A DNA stretch of 64,000 nucleotides from RGIG5681 sp034180345 (GTDB taxonomy: Bacteria; Bacillota_I; Bacilli_A; Erysipelotrichales; Erysipelotrichaceae). This document shows positions 51,629 to 59,435 of this stretch, piece after piece. The stretch is from contig JAXFOQ010000021.1 in assembly GCA_034180345.1 (NCBI GenBank), positions 1-64,000 on the forward strand, read 5' to 3'. The translations under genes and the position numbers were made by a program. Under the pieces are notes generated by a model. The model saw only the letters and a program-made list of their open reading frames with translations, was not told where the DNA came from and did no database searches. Every line of letters begins with the position of its first letter. The stretch's first letter is position 1.

Positions 51629-52310
51629 AGTGGTAATCCTTATTCAAATAATAACCACTACCTTTTTTAGTGATGATTAAATCATTGATGCCAATGGTCA
51701 TTAATTTTTTACGCATACGATTGATATTGACAGCTAGAGTATTATCGTCAATAAAGCTTTCATTTTTCCAGAGTTTTTCAATAATATTTTCTCGACTACT
51801 GATTGCAGTTTTATTCTTAAAAAGACAATACATAATAATATTTTCAGTCTTAGTTAAGAAGATTTGTTTATTATTAAAAACTAGACAATTTTCATTAAAG
51901 TCAAAGATGATATTTTCAAAATTTAGCTTGTTGGTATTATTGGAATAGTCATAGGTTCTTCTTAATAAGGCATTGATCTTCATCAGGCAAATACCTAAAT
52001 CTAAGGGTTTGGTAATATAATCATCTCCACCATATTGCAGAGCCATAATAACATCCATCTTTTCACTTTTGGAAGATATAAAGATAATTGGTACTTTAGA
52101 TATTTTTCTAATTTCACCACACCACCAAAAACCATTGGCACTAGGCAAAACAATATCCATCAATACAAGATGAGGGCTATAACTGTTAAAATCATCAATA
52201 ATCTTATCAAAATCCTTAATACATTTAACATCATATTGCCAAGAAATAAGTTCTTGTTTAAGACTTTCGCTAATTATTTCATCATCTTCGACAATTAAAA
52301 TTTTTATCAT
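51621..52310 (-). CDS. bceR: BceR-type response regulator
   Basis: An OmpR-family regulator of 229 residues. The receiver domain shows IVEDDEI (acidic pocket), the phospho-acceptor Asp in LVLMDIVLP, and ITKPLDL (conserved Lys). The winged-helix domain ends with the typical TKKGSGYYL. ATGs at 52316 and 52310 are possible. The second gives the canonical MIKILIVEDD start, and there is no Shine-Dalgarno sequence for either; TATACT (52322-52317 on the minus strand) ends 6 nt before 52310, so the mRNA may be leaderless. First gene of the bceRS-bceAB locus. Confidence 0.9.
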   Translation of the reverse strand: MIKILIVEDDEIISESLKQELISWQYDVKCIKDFDKIIDDFNSYSPHLVLMDIVLPSANGFWWCGEIRKISKVPIIFISSKSEKMDVIMALQYGGDDYITKPLDLGICLMKINALLRRTYDYSNNTNKLNFENIIFDFNENCLVFNNKQIFLTKTENIIMYCLFKNKTAISSRENIIEKLWKNESFIDDNTLAVNINRMRKKLMTIGINDLIITKKGSGYYLNKDYHYE

Positions 52311-52362
52311 ATCCATAGTATAACTTAAATTATTATGATAAGTATACTTTTATCTTTAGGCT

Positions 52363-52842
52363 TTATTTTCGATCGTCATCTAGGAAACGGTCAAGAGCAA
52401 TGGCTAAGGCAATGATAATATCTTGATACTGTTCATTAAAGATATTAATGGCATATTGGTCAGAAAAGGAGAATTTTCGATCGATTGTCGCGATTGTATC
52501 ATTATCATTACGGATGTCAAAATTATAGTCCCCAAAACTACCGACCAAGCTTAGATTATAATTTTCAGCAATAATTTCAATTTTTCGATGGAATAATGAT
52601 GGTCTAGTACATATTTGAATAAGTTCACCATTATAAAATTCAACATCACAGCTAGGAAAAAAGGACAATACTTTTGGAGTAATCACAAATAATTCATCTT
52701 TATAACTATCACTTATAATATATGTCGATGTTGGAAAACCAATTATTTGGTCAACATAGTAGTAGGGTTTACCTTCTTCATCAACTATTGGATAATGATC
52801 GGTAAGTTTAAAGACTTTTTGTTTAATAAATAATGTTCTCAT
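52363..52842 (-). CDS. LURP-one-related (YxjI-like) protein
   Basis: A 159-residue protein of the LURP-one/tubby-like fold: it begins with a strand pair (LFIKQKVFKLTDHYPIVDEEG in parts) and continues YYYVDQIIG, which matches the LOR pattern, and ends with an amphipathic helix (DIIIALAIALDRFLDDD). No catalytic residues are known for this family and its function is unsettled. It is transcribed toward bceR with 46 bp between, so some read-through is possible. The start has no strong ribosome binding site. Confidence 0.8.
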   Translation of the reverse strand: MRTLFIKQKVFKLTDHYPIVDEEGKPYYYVDQIIGFPTSTYIISDSYKDELFVITPKVLSFFPSCDVEFYNGELIQICTRPSLFHRKIEIIAENYNLSLVGSFGDYNFDIRNDNDTIATIDRKFSFSDQYAINIFNEQYQDIIIALAIALDRFLDDDRK

Positions 52843-52904
52843 GTTAGTATCGTAGCATATACATAAGATAAATGAAATGTTAAAATTATAGAAGGAGTCA
52901 TTTT

Positions 52905-54005
52905 ATGAAAGAATTAATACCTGATGAATATTTAGATGTCTTAACAGGGCATAAAATAGCTATATATCGCAAGGGTAATCCTGATGGTGCTAAGGTAATT
53001 TATTGCCATGGTGGACCAGGTGGTAGGATTACTGAATCGGCCTTTAGTTTTTTTGATTTATATCGTTTTGATGTATATGCCTTTGATCAAAGAGGCTGTG
53101 GTAAAAGCCTACCCTTTGCCAGCGTTGAAAATAATGATATTAATTATCTTGTTGAAGATATTGAAAGAATTAGAAAACATTATAAGTTGGATAAGATTAA
53201 TCTTTTTGGCGGTTCCTTTGGAACAACCCTAGCTTTAAGTTATGCGATAAAATATCCTCAAAATGTCAGTGCGATGACTTTGCGTGGTATTTTTTTAGGT
53301 CGTAAAAGTGATATTGATTGGTTATACCAAGAAGGGGCTTCATATTATTATCCAGAAAATTTTGATAAGTATCGCCATATGTTGCCGATTGAAAAACAAA
53401 ATGATATTGTGGCAGGCTATGAAGAAATATTTCAATCAAATAATCAGGATTTAATTGAAAAAGCGGCTACAGCTTGGGCTAATTGGGAAATGGGTCTGGT
53501 TCGTTTAAATCCTAACAGTGTTAATTTTGGACTTAAACCCAAGGCTGAAGATATTTCACTTTCACGATTGGAATGTCATTATTTTGCGAGTGGTTTAGGG
53601 TGGAATGATGATAACTATATTCTTAATAATGTTGATAAGATAAAGGATATTAAAATTACTATTGTGCATGGTCGTTATGATATTGATTGTCGACCAAGCG
53701 GTGCCTATGAGTTGGCATCTAAATTAAATAATTATGAGTTGGTCTTTACTTTGGCGGGTCATGGAGCTGACGATCTTGATTATCGCAAAGCCTTAATTGA
53801 TGCTGCCAACAATATGCTTGAGGAGGGTAGTTTTCACCACCGTCATATTGACCACCAATTATTTGTGGATATTAAAAATAAGAAGATCAATGAATTTAAA
53901 ATAGCTATTAAAGTTAATGATTATATTATTTTTACTGATAATGATACTTTGGTAGAATATAAAGTAAAGATTAAAGAAATTAAAGATGGAGTTGCGATAT
54001 TTTAA
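52905..54005 (+). CDS. Prolyl iminopeptidase-like alpha/beta hydrolase with C-terminal ASCH-like extension
   Basis: A 366-residue protein. Residues 1-310 match proline iminopeptidases (S33), which remove N-terminal proline: HGGPGG at 35-40, DQRGCGKS at 61-68, nucleophile Ser104 in GGSFGTT, acidic residue in HGRYDIDC and histidine in LAGHGADD. The family usually has about 310-320 residues. The extra C-terminal 50 residues (LFVDIKNKKINEFKIAIKV, DYIIFTDND, VKIKEI) look like part of an ASCH RNA-binding-type beta barrel; this is inference. AGAAGGAG precedes ATG 52905. It overlaps the next gene at TAATG. Confidence 0.82.
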   Translation: MKELIPDEYLDVLTGHKIAIYRKGNPDGAKVIYCHGGPGGRITESAFSFFDLYRFDVYAFDQRGCGKSLPFASVENNDINYLVEDIERIRKHYKLDKINLFGGSFGTTLALSYAIKYPQNVSAMTLRGIFLGRKSDIDWLYQEGASYYYPENFDKYRHMLPIEKQNDIVAGYEEIFQSNNQDLIEKAATAWANWEMGLVRLNPNSVNFGLKPKAEDISLSRLECHYFASGLGWNDDNYILNNVDKIKDIKITIVHGRYDIDCRPSGAYELASKLNNYELVFTLAGHGADDLDYRKALIDAANNMLEEGSFHHRHIDHQLFVDIKNKKINEFKIAIKVNDYIIFTDNDTLVEYKVKIKEIKDGVAIF

Positions 54006-54877
54006 TGAAAAAGAATTGTCGAATTAAAAGCTTTGATGAATATTTATTAAATGTAAATGTTTATGAGGCTCAAAAGCCTGTCGGTAACATTGTGATTATT
54101 CATGGTTTGGCAGAACACCAAGGAAGATATGAAGAATTTGCTGAATATCTTACTGTTAAACATTTTAATGTTTTAACCTATGATTTAAGAGGTCATGGTT
54201 TAGAAGAAAGATATGATAACTTAGGTTTTTTTGCGAAAGAAAAGGGTATCAGAAGATTAATTGCTGATTTAAAATTATTGATAGATCGTATGAATGAAGA
54301 CTATCCTAATTTAAAATGTAGTGTTATCGGTCATGGCATCGGTGGTATTTTAGCCTGCATTTATTTAAGAAAGTATGATTATCTATTAAATAATTTAGTT
54401 TTAATATCACCTCCTGTACCTAATAAGCGTACTTTTTGGGCTTTAAAGGGCGCGGAATTAATGACTATTTTATTTGGGGCTAAAGGAAGATCAAAGCTTT
54501 TGGCAAGACTGGTATTTAAACAAAAAAGTAATGAGTGGTTATCATATAATCATGAAAATATTAAGTGTTATACCGATGATAAATACTGTGGTTTTAAGAT
54601 TACCAACGGTTGTTATCGTGATGTTTTTAAAATGATATGTGAACTTAAAAATAATAATAATTATCTTGCTAAGAATAGAAATTTAAAAATTATTGCGATG
54701 AATGGTGAAGATGATCCTTTGATGAAGGATGCCTCGTTTAGTAAAATTTTTAAATGTTTAAAGTATTCTGGCTATGGTAATTTTGAACAGCTTTCTTATC
54801 CTGGTATGAAACATGAAATTTTACACGAAGATAATCGCATTCAAGTTTTTGAGGATATTATCAATCGTCTTAAATAA
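54005..54877 (+). CDS. Monoacylglycerol lipase-like alpha/beta hydrolase lacking the nucleophile serine
   Basis: A 290-residue hydrolase_4-type protein. HGLAEHQGRY (33-42) and DLRGHG (60-65) are typical of monoacylglycerol lipases, and the acid (GEDDP) and histidine (MKHEIL) are present. The nucleophile elbow, however, reads GHGIGG: glycine 111 (GGC, 54335-54337) stands where the catalytic serine is expected. The protein is otherwise full length, with no frameshift, so it may be a pseudoenzyme or use other chemistry. It is translationally coupled to the iminopeptidase-like gene by a TAATG overlap. Confidence 0.82.
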   Translation: MKKNCRIKSFDEYLLNVNVYEAQKPVGNIVIIHGLAEHQGRYEEFAEYLTVKHFNVLTYDLRGHGLEERYDNLGFFAKEKGIRRLIADLKLLIDRMNEDYPNLKCSVIGHGIGGILACIYLRKYDYLLNNLVLISPPVPNKRTFWALKGAELMTILFGAKGRSKLLARLVFKQKSNEWLSYNHENIKCYTDDKYCGFKITNGCYRDVFKMICELKNNNNYLAKNRNLKIIAMNGEDDPLMKDASFSKIFKCLKYSGYGNFEQLSYPGMKHEILHEDNRIQVFEDIINRLK

Positions 54878-54880
54878 ATT

Positions 54881-54907
54881 AAAAAAGATTTCATTTTGAA
54901 ATCTTTT
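54881..54907. terminator. Terminator between convergent hydrolase and murE genes
   Basis: AAAAGATTTCA (54883-54893), loop TTT, TGAAATCTTTT (54897-54907). T-runs follow in both directions, stronger on the minus strand (TTTTTT). Confidence 0.8.
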
Positions 54908-56405
54908 AATGTTTAAGATTATAATTATTAATCTCATCAATGGTTACTTCAAGATCGCTTCTGATTTTAATATATTCAGCACCGATATGTTGATATTTTT
55001 CATTGCCTTTTCCAGCGACCAAGATCAGTGTTTTATCTTCGATGTTGTTGAAGGCTTTTTTAATGGCTGCTTCTCTTTGATTGTGTATTTCAAATGGGCA
55101 GTGGTATTCATTGATTTTATCGGCCATTTGTTTGGCAATATTTTCATAAGGAACATCGGCAGGATCAACAGGAACAATGTGGATGAAGTCGGCCTCGGTG
55201 GCAACTAGTGGGCAAATATCATCAATACGATTTAAGGCCTTACCACCAACTACGCCAAAGATTACGATTTTATGGTAGTTGCTAAAATTATTTTTAATTA
55301 GTTCAAATACTCTTTCAAAGCTTAAACGATTGTGAGCATAATCAACAATGGCTATAACTTTTTCATCATTAGTTTTAAAGATATTGCTTCTTCCTGCTAC
55401 CTCAACCTTTTTAAGTGCCTTAAAAATATTTTGGTGATCAATATGGTAATAATCTGCAATGGCAATTGCTACTAAGGCATTTTCAATATTATAATCACCG
55501 ATTAAATTAAGTTGGTAGCTAGTACTTTTGTGATTGTGAACACAATCAAAATGATTGTAATTATTTTGATAGTTGATATTGCAGGCAAAATAGTCTTTAG
55601 TATTATCAACAAGAGAAAAGCTGATCGCTTTTTTATGTTGGGCCTTAATTTTTTCAATGATACTTGCCTGATATTCAGAGTCAAAATTATATATACAGGT
55701 ATTGGCTAGATTGATTATTTTAAGTTTGGAATTGAAATAATCATTAAAATCAGGGTGTTCAATAGGGCTGATATGGTCAACACCAATATTCAAAATAGCC
55801 GCAAGATCTAAGTTTAAATTAGTTACGCGATGGTATTTTAAGGCTTGAGAAGATATTTCAATAACCATATATTCTAAACCACTTCTTACAGCATTATAAA
55901 TATTTTGATAAAGAATTAAACTTTCAGGAGTGGTCAGTGAAGAATCATAGGAATTAATACCATCATAGGTATTGATTGAAGAAATAATACCACAGGGTTT
56001 TTTATTATTGGTGATTAAATATTCATCAAAGATGGTCTTAACCAAGGTTACGGTTGTTGATTTTCCTTTGGTACCAGTAATTCCAATTAATTTGATTTTT
56101 TGATCAGGATAATCATAGAAAAATCTTGCCACCTCCAGCATAGCCATTCTAATATCATTGACGATGATATAGTTTTTATTGTGGGGATCTTCTTTTTCAG
56201 CAATATAACAAGCACCACCATTTTTCATAGCTTCATCTAAATATGCTTGTTTGAATGCTCTTCCCTTAACAAAAAATAAGGTCTTATTTTCAACTTCCTT
56301 AGAATTATAGGTAATCTTCTCAATATCTTTATCATCAGTAATATCGGTATTGATTAATAAGGCTTTTTTTTCTAATAATTTAATAATTTCAGATAACTTT
56401 TTCAT
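54906..56405 (-). CDS. murE: UDP-N-acetylmuramoyl-tripeptide synthetase MurE, probably L-lysine type
   Basis: Adds the third amino acid to UDP-MurNAc-L-Ala-D-Glu in the cytosol. The 499-residue Mur ligase has the ATP loop GITGTKGKSTT near residues 110-120, TTPESL, and the carbamylated-lysine region. The third-residue specificity loop reads VDPADVP where diaminopimelate enzymes have DNPR; staphylococcal lysine-adding MurE has DPAN. A lysine (or other non-DAP) stem peptide is therefore inferred. It is divergent from a MurT-like gene, in a cluster of cell-wall genes. The start has no clear Shine-Dalgarno sequence. Confidence 0.9.
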   Translation of the reverse strand: MKKLSEIIKLLEKKALLINTDITDDKDIEKITYNSKEVENKTLFFVKGRAFKQAYLDEAMKNGGACYIAEKEDPHNKNYIIVNDIRMAMLEVARFFYDYPDQKIKLIGITGTKGKSTTVTLVKTIFDEYLITNNKKPCGIISSINTYDGINSYDSSLTTPESLILYQNIYNAVRSGLEYMVIEISSQALKYHRVTNLNLDLAAILNIGVDHISPIEHPDFNDYFNSKLKIINLANTCIYNFDSEYQASIIEKIKAQHKKAISFSLVDNTKDYFACNINYQNNYNHFDCVHNHKSTSYQLNLIGDYNIENALVAIAIADYYHIDHQNIFKALKKVEVAGRSNIFKTNDEKVIAIVDYAHNRLSFERVFELIKNNFSNYHKIVIFGVVGGKALNRIDDICPLVATEADFIHIVPVDPADVPYENIAKQMADKINEYHCPFEIHNQREAAIKKAFNNIEDKTLILVAGKGNEKYQHIGAEYIKIRSDLEVTIDEINNYNLKH

Positions 56406-56475
56406 TGGTAAATTATAACATATGTAAAATTTTATATAAATTAATTAATTAATGCTTTTATTTATGGGAATGGTT

Positions 56476-56481
56476 TATAAT
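56476..56481 (+). promoter_or_regulatory. -10 element immediately before the first murT-like gene
   Basis: TATAAT at 56476-56481 ends 6 nt before ATG 56488, where transcription would be expected to start. No ribosome binding site exists, so the mRNA may be leaderless. The -35 is weak. Confidence 0.45.
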
Positions 56482-56487
56482 TTTATT

Positions 56488-57858
56488 ATGAAGAATTTAA
56501 TCAAAACATCGCTTGCTAATTTTACGGGTAAAACTGCTAAAAAAGTAATTAAATTATTAAAAAGAAGGGGTACTCATACTCCAGGGGTTGTTGCTAGAAA
56601 GATTGATCGCAATATTTTAAAAAATATTGCTAAACCACAGGATATTTATGTGATAACCGGTACCAATGGCAAGACCACGACTACTAATTTAGTGGCTGAT
56701 ATTCTTGAGGGTATGGGAATTAAATCTATCAGCAATCGCATCGGTTCTAATACCTATGCCGGGATTGTAACATCACTTTTAGATGGTAATAATTATTTTG
56801 GTAAAAATAAGATTAAACATGCAGTCCTTGAAGTTGATGAGCAGTGGTGTACGGTTACTCTAAAAGACCTACATATTAAATCATTAACGATTACCAACTT
56901 ATTTCAAGATTCGTATGAAAGAAATGCTAATATTTTTTATATTGTTGAACGAATTGAAAAGGGCTTACCCGAAAATATTAAATTAATCTTAAATGCCGAA
57001 GATTCGATTAGTGCCTATATCGGCAAGAAAAATCAACGAGTTTATTTTAGCGTGGATAATATTTTTAATGACCATGAACAATCTGATGGTAAAATCAAAG
57101 ATTTAATCTATGTACCTGAAACTGATCAACGCATTATTTGGGATTTTAATCGTTATAATCATATCGGTAAATATCACAGTGAAGATTTTACTTTTAAAAA
57201 TCCCAAAGCCAAGTATCATGTTGTCGGTTATAACGAAGTAAATAACAACTTGATTGTTAAGGAAGATGGAATAATCTTTGAAATGCCTAATATCCGTAAA
57301 AATATTGAATCGGTATATAATCAGATTGCTGCCTATGCCACACTTAGAGAAAATGGTTTTAAGCGTGAGGACATTCTTCAACAAATGCTTAAAATTAAAA
57401 CGGTAGAAAGTCGTTATATCAGTGAACATATCGGTAATAAAGAATTAATTTCTATGGTGGCTAAGGGATATAATCCTGTTGCTAATTCCTGTGTTTTAAA
57501 TGAGATTAGTAATAATCCCAAACCCAAGACCGTTATTTATTTATTTGATAATTTGGAATCTAAGTATTTAGATAGCAAGTCATCGGCGTGGGCATTTTCT
57601 ATTGATTTTAAATATTTGGCAACTGTTGATCGATTTATTATTAGAAGTCGACACTATCATGAAATATTATTGGCTGTTTTAATGTCGGGAATTGATAAAA
57701 GTAAGATTGTAAGACTCGATAGTCTTGAAGCGGTAACTGAATATTTAGATCCTCATAAACAAGAGTGTATTTATATACTGCATGATATTGAGCGTGAAAA
57801 TTTAGCCCAGGCTGATAAAATGTATAAGATTGTAAAGGAATATGTGGGTAAGATATGA
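56488..57858 (+). CDS. MurT-like Mur ligase, cysteine-free variant (copy 1)
   Basis: A 456-residue relative of MurT, the ligase half of the MurT/GatD complex that amidates the glutamate of lipid II. The Mur ligase P-loop TGTNGKTTT (58-66) and the C-terminal DUF1727-type domain are present. The zinc-ribbon insertion, four cysteines in typical MurT, is recognisable by its surrounding pattern (NRYNHIGKYH, 221-230) but has no cysteine at all. The D-x-S-W motif region, where MurT supplies an aspartate to GatD, reads SSAW. An earlier ATG (56452) exists; 56488 gives the family N-terminus. Its stop overlaps the GatD-like start (ATGA). It resembles copy 2 at 61081. Confidence 0.85.
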   Translation: MKNLIKTSLANFTGKTAKKVIKLLKRRGTHTPGVVARKIDRNILKNIAKPQDIYVITGTNGKTTTTNLVADILEGMGIKSISNRIGSNTYAGIVTSLLDGNNYFGKNKIKHAVLEVDEQWCTVTLKDLHIKSLTITNLFQDSYERNANIFYIVERIEKGLPENIKLILNAEDSISAYIGKKNQRVYFSVDNIFNDHEQSDGKIKDLIYVPETDQRIIWDFNRYNHIGKYHSEDFTFKNPKAKYHVVGYNEVNNNLIVKEDGIIFEMPNIRKNIESVYNQIAAYATLRENGFKREDILQQMLKIKTVESRYISEHIGNKELISMVAKGYNPVANSCVLNEISNNPKPKTVIYLFDNLESKYLDSKSSAWAFSIDFKYLATVDRFIIRSRHYHEILLAVLMSGIDKSKIVRLDSLEAVTEYLDPHKQECIYILHDIERENLAQADKMYKIVKEYVGKI

Positions 57859-58571
57859 TAGTAGAAGTATTATTTAGTGAATTTTATACCTATGGTGAAA
57901 TTGAAAATGTCAGGTATTTAGCGAAGATGCTTAAGGGTGTTGACTTTATTTATACAAGCTATGATAATGAACCATATTTTGTAAATAATGATGTTGATAT
58001 GTTGGTGATTGAACCGATGGCTGAACATTATTTGGCAATGGTTTGTGATAAATTAAAACCTTTTAAAACTCGACTACAAACCATGATTGATGATGGTGTT
58101 TATTTTTTCATCGTAAATAATGCGATGGATATTTTTGGTAGAACTTTAAAATTAAGTGATGGTAAAGAACTTGATACTTTAGGTTTATTAGACTATGAAA
58201 CGATTAGAAATTATGATAAAAGATATGCCTATCTTTTTGTGGCTAAATATCAAGATATTGAAATCTGTGCTAATAATACAGGCTTTAGTACCTATTGTAT
58301 TCCTGATAAGTATCATTTATATAGTGTGGAATTAAATGGTATTAAAGCTAGTGATATTGAATTATCTGGTTATCACAAACATAATGTCTATGCGATTGAA
58401 TTTTTAAGTCATTTCTTTATTATGAATCCTTTAATTTCAAAAAAGATCTTGGCTCACTTTGGTATTGATGAGAGTTTGCCCTTTGAACAAGAAGCCTTGG
58501 AAAGCTATAATCATCAATTAAAGTTATTTAAGAATGACGCTAAGCTTTTAAAGCATTATCAAAGTAAGTGA
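57855..58571 (+). CDS. GatD-like amidotransferase lacking both catalytic residues (copy 1)
   Basis: A 238-residue class I glutamine amidotransferase fold, related to GatD. The nucleophile cysteine, expected in an ICGGYQ-type turn, is Val87 (IVNNAMDIFG). The catalytic histidine of the TYLHGP motif is Leu184 (IEFLSHFF). The rest of the family pattern (YLAKMLK, GLLDYE, FGIDESLPFE) is kept over the full length. It overlaps the MurT-like gene by 4 bp, so they should make a complex. It cannot hydrolyse glutamine in the normal way. Confidence 0.8.
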   Translation: MIVEVLFSEFYTYGEIENVRYLAKMLKGVDFIYTSYDNEPYFVNNDVDMLVIEPMAEHYLAMVCDKLKPFKTRLQTMIDDGVYFFIVNNAMDIFGRTLKLSDGKELDTLGLLDYETIRNYDKRYAYLFVAKYQDIEICANNTGFSTYCIPDKYHLYSVELNGIKASDIELSGYHKHNVYAIEFLSHFFIMNPLISKKILAHFGIDESLPFEQEALESYNHQLKLFKNDAKLLKHYQSK

Positions 58572-58597
58572 TATTTTAAAATTGCTTTATAGATAAT

Positions 58598-58628
58598 AAA
58601 AATAATTTCGTAAGAAATTATTTTTATG
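58598..58628. terminator. Bidirectional terminator
   Basis: AAAAATAATTTC (58598-58609), loop GTAA, GAAATTATTTTT (58614-58625), between the convergent GatD-like and membrane-protein genes. Confidence 0.7.
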
Positions 58629-58636
58629 TTAGTGAT

Positions 58637-59323
58637 TTATTGTTTAGATTCGTGATTTGATATTTTAAGTTTTGCCATTATTTTATCTTCAAATGGTAGT
58701 TTAATATTTTTGTGGAATATTTTTTGGATTTGAGCTTTAAATAAAAATAATATAAATATCGGTATTACAATGGATGTGATTACTGTGAATATTGAAGCTG
58801 CAAGCGTTCTTGTGATTAAATTAGGATTATTAGCAAAACCAATATTAAATATCAGATCAATAAACATAGAAAATATTACACTTATTGGAATAATTAGGAA
58901 AAATGCTAGAGAAATTACCATAACTTTTTTAGCTATTAAAACATATTTATGATCATTTTTAAGATGGTACATTATTAGTAGTACACAAGTTGAAGGGATG
59001 GTTATCATAAACATAATAAAACCAAATAGATTTTGAAGGTGTATTTCAATATTTGCAGCGCCGAATGCCAACCAAGAAAAAAATGAAGCTTGTTTTAGTG
59101 CTTCTGCCATTGGTGTTGCAAAACCGAAAGAAAGATTTTGAATTAAAAATGATGCTACACCAGTAAGTCCGCCAAATATTGTCGATTGTGGTATTTTGGA
59201 ACTTAAATATCCAATGAACATACTGTTAATCATCGTTGGAAGTTTGATGGTGATTGTTAAAAATATACTTAATAAAGCAATCACAGCTAAAGTGGTGATA
59301 GGTTTTTTTAAATCATTATTCAT
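58637..59323 (-). CDS. Membrane protein of unknown function
   Basis: A 228-residue protein with about five membrane segments and a short basic C-terminal tail (KLPFEDKIMAKLKISNHESKQ in part). I do not recognise the family. AAGGAGGA before ATG 59323 supports expression. It is the only gene in the cell-wall cluster on the opposite strand apart from murE, and it separates MurT/GatD copy 1 from the flippase gene. No motif ties it to cell-wall synthesis. Confidence 0.65.
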   Translation of the reverse strand: MNNDLKKPITTLAVIALLSIFLTITIKLPTMINSMFIGYLSSKIPQSTIFGGLTGVASFLIQNLSFGFATPMAEALKQASFFSWLAFGAANIEIHLQNLFGFIMFMITIPSTCVLLIMYHLKNDHKYVLIAKKVMVISLAFFLIIPISVIFSMFIDLIFNIGFANNPNLITRTLAASIFTVITSIVIPIFILFLFKAQIQKIFHKNIKLPFEDKIMAKLKISNHESKQ

Positions 59324-59435
59324 ATTGTCCTCCTTATAATAGTGAATTAATTATATATATATATCGGTCAAGCTAATAAGACAAAGAAATTTAATTATGA
59401 TATTATATAGTTATTCTTTTAGATGGAGGATATTG

